From G039029935 sp039029935 (GTDB taxonomy: Bacteria > Chloroflexota > Anaerolineae > Caldilineales > Caldilineaceae), in contig JBCCFC010000180.1 in the NCBI GenBank assembly GCA_039029935.1, positions 1 to 14,617 of the forward strand: a stretch of 14,617 nucleotides of DNA, written 5' to 3'. Position 1 is the first letter of the stretch. Every line of letters starts with the position of its first letter. Positions 13,103-14,617 of the stretch are shown piece by piece. Below the pieces are notes generated by a model, which saw nothing but the letters and a program-made list of their open reading frames with translations, was not told the DNA's origin and made no database searches. The translations under genes were made by a program, and so were the position numbers.

Positions 13103-14494
13103 TTATCCACTAAAGGCCGTCAATATCCGTGTAATCGGTGCATCCAGCACTTGTGGCACAACAGATAAACTGACAGACAAAAGCAGCATTAACAGCGCAA
13201 AAATAACACTAATCGGTCCTTCTGGCCGGACGCCATAGTTGTTGAGTGGCGCAAAGAAGAGGCGAGCCATGCGCACAAACCCAACCATCGCCCCACAGGA
13301 GGCAAGCAGGATGAGTGTAGCTGTCTCCCAGCCGTTACCACCAGCAATAATCTGTAAGGCGGACCAATGTCCGGCAAACCCTGCACTGAGCGGGAATCCC
13401 GCCAAGCCCAAACCGCCGAGCAAATAGGCCGCCGTGTTCCAAGGCAGTCGATTGCCGACCCCGGTGAGGCTTTCTGGTTCGAGGTTGCCCACGTGTCGTT
13501 CGATGATGCCTAGCCCAACGGCTGCGGTAAACATGCTGACTGCTCGCAAAACAAAGAGCGAAAGAATTAAGGTCCAGTTGCGCACGGATGGCGGCATGAC
13601 CGCCGTCATCATGATAATCAAGCCCCAATCATGCAGCGCAGCATAGCCCCATAAACGCCCCGGATGTTTTGTGCCTGCTGCTGCTGCACCCGCCCATGTG
13701 GCGGTTGCAATACCCGCCCACATTAGCCACGTCGCCAACGCGGTTTCCTCATAGACAAAGGGATAGGGGACAATCACACGGTTAAACAAAAAGAGCAGTG
13801 CCAATTGATAGAGGATGGTAAGCAGCGCTGTGACTACTGGTGGTGCAACTTGGGCAATGGCGGGTTGGGCAACATGAAGTGGCACGGGTGCAAAGAGCAG
13901 CAACATGCCAACTGCCAATAACAGTCCTGCCGTGGGTGTCACAGCAATGTCCATTGTGGTTTCGGCTTGCAAGTTGAGCGGAATTAACTCAATATACCAT
14001 GCAGCCGTCAAGAAGAGTGGCACAGAGAGTGCAGGTGGAATCAACATACGCAGAGGGCCGCTGGCATTGCCGGATTGAGGGCGGTTGAGTCGTTCTAATT
14101 GAAAGACAAACACACCAGCGCAGGTAAATCCAACCAAGAAGAGCGGCCCCAACAGCGGTGGCGAGATGGGACCGGATTCAAGTAGATAGAATGCGCTGTA
14201 GCCTGCCAAAATAGCCAGTGTAAAGGGCACAAACCCGTGTCCTTGGCTAATGCGGGTTGCCAACGCAAAGGCCACGGTTGCCAACGCATAGATGGTCAGC
14301 AGCATGGGTTGGTTGTCGGGCTGAATTTGAAACGTTAGACTCAGCCATGTAAACGGGGTCGAGATGTCAATCGAAATCGGGAAGATGGGGAGCGTCCACA
14401 CGGGTTGTGTGAGGTCTATCTGCCAATAAAAAATGGCCCAAAACGCGCTATAGAGTGCCGCAACCAGGGCCATCACTTTTTCACGGGTACGCAA
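13103..14494 (-). CDS. NuoN/antiporter-like proton-translocating membrane subunit, divergent
   Basis: This is a predicted polytopic membrane protein of at least 463 residues, resembling NuoN/NuoM/HyfF-type subunits (Proton_antipo_M). Recognisable landmarks are HVAQPAIAQVAPPVVTALL (207-225, equivalent to the H..P..H..APTPVSALL region), KHPGRLWGYAALHDWG (276-291, equivalent to D.K..LAYSSI.H.G) and LAGFPLSAGFAGHWSAL (364-380, equivalent to LAGIP...GF.GK). The lysine expected after the first landmark is Gln230 and the one in the third is His376, so two proton-path lysines are missing. The annotated start is TTG 14494 without a ribosome site. The frame stays open and hydrophobic upstream to a TAG at 14567-14569, so the true N-terminus is probably longer. 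The stop lies 11 nt from the convergent nuclease gene. Which respiratory complex it serves is not shown here. Confidence 0.82.
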   Translation of the reverse strand: MRTREKVMALVAALYSAFWAIFYWQIDLTQPVWTLPIFPISIDISTPFTWLSLTFQIQPDNQPMLLTIYALATVAFALATRISQGHGFVPFTLAILAGYSAFYLLESGPISPPLLGPLFLVGFTCAGVFVFQLERLNRPQSGNASGPLRMLIPPALSVPLFLTAAWYIELIPLNLQAETTMDIAVTPTAGLLLAVGMLLLFAPVPLHVAQPAIAQVAPPVVTALLTILYQLALLFLFNRVIVPYPFVYEETALATWLMWAGIATATWAGAAAAGTKHPGRLWGYAALHDWGLIIMMTAVMPPSVRNWTLILSLFVLRAVSMFTAAVGLGIIERHVGNLEPESLTGVGNRLPWNTAAYLLGGLGLAGFPLSAGFAGHWSALQIIAGGNGWETATLILLASCGAMVGFVRMARLFFAPLNNYGVRPEGPISVIFALLMLLLSVSLSVVPQVLDAPITRILTAFSG

Positions 14495-14566
14495 TAGATA
14501 GGCAATGATTGCCAGTAATAATAGGCTGCTGATGAGCAGTGCTGGCAGGATTCCACACTTAAGTGG
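14495..14566 (-). other. Probable N-terminal extension of the NuoN-like gene without a normal start codon
   Basis: Read in the same frame, this stretch encodes CGILPALLISSLLLLAIIAY followed by LLRTREK, a convincing first transmembrane helix. Between the in-frame TAG (14567-14569) and TTG 14494 there is no ATG, GTG or TTG; only CTG (for example 14546-14548), ATC or ATT could serve. Either the start is unusual, the gene is 5'-truncated, or there is a frameshift or sequencing error near 14555. Confidence 0.5.
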
Positions 14567-14617
14567 CTAAGTGAGCTGCGCCATTGACGGCACGATAGCG
14601 GTAAGCTGAAGCGCCAC
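14559..14617 (-). other. Possible 3' end of an upstream minus-strand gene
   Basis: The minus strand frame ending at TAA (14559-14561) reads GASAYRYRAVNGAAHLAT and then stops. A second frame ends at TAG 14567 with VALQLTAIVPSMAQLT. The window edge cuts both, so I cannot say which, if either, is real. The perfect palindrome CACTTAAGTG sits at 14556-14565, at the boundary with the NuoN-like reading frame. Confidence 0.25.

Noticed and set aside
14559..14617. Transposase C-terminus at the right edge
   Set aside because: GASAYRYRAVNGAAHLAT faintly suggested an insertion sequence, but 18 residues at a cut edge are not enough to call it.
1..14617. tRNA or rRNA genes
   Set aside because: No cloverleaf with a TTCGA-type T-loop or rRNA-like conserved sequence was seen on either strand by eye; a tRNA scan would be the decisive check.

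Overview
The window looks like part of a chromosome from a filamentous member of the Chloroflexota (Anaerolineae/Caldilineae-like). This is inferred from family content, not from a marker gene. The pointers are a fused 4Fe-4S/NrfD respiratory subunit, a large NACHT-HEAT protein whose N-terminus has the FDQ..QNQTNIAGDVNI style, a secreted jelly-roll protein ending in the short IYLPIIDN tail that I associate with this phylum, a many-repeat DUF5666 protein, and intergenic DNA rich in 7-8 bp tandem repeats. Base composition is mixed, roughly balanced GC overall, with the 10.8-13.1 kb stretch clearly more AT-rich.

Layout. 1-123: heptamer/octamer tandem repeats running into a stop codon. 114-1841 (-): fused iron-sulfur and NrfD-type membrane quinone-oxidoreductase subunit. 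1842-2430: intergenic DNA with four perfect or near-perfect palindromes and a 75-bp tandem repeat. 2431-5895 (+): NACHT NTPase with a RHIM/amyloid-like N-terminal motif, a nine-unit HEAT array and two C-terminal membrane helices. 5896-6118: a long inverted repeat, an 18-bp palindrome and more short tandem repeats. 10322-6119 (-): a tightly coupled two-gene unit for cell-surface proteins, first a jelly-roll protein with a TEPDT pentapeptide tail, then a membrane-anchored protein of about twelve DUF5666-type repeats. 10323-10826: intergenic DNA holding a 184-bp MITE-like element. 10827-13091 (+): two-gene operon of an AAA-type ATPase fused to a PD-(D/E)XK-like nuclease domain and a separate 209-residue PD-(D/E)XK-like protein. 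13103-14494 (-): an NuoN/antiporter-like membrane subunit whose start is unclear and which lacks two lysines normally used for proton transfer.

How it fits together. Two membrane bioenergetics genes on the minus strand flank about 11 kb of accessory-type DNA. That interior carries an STAND/NACHT protein with a recently amplified repeat sensor, an ATPase-nuclease pair, a surface-protein pair and MITE/palindrome debris. This is the profile of a defence or variable island. The best candidates for an undescribed system are the ATPase-nuclease/209-aa pair and the NACHT-HEAT-2TM protein. Both assignments rest on motifs read by eye; no searches were run.
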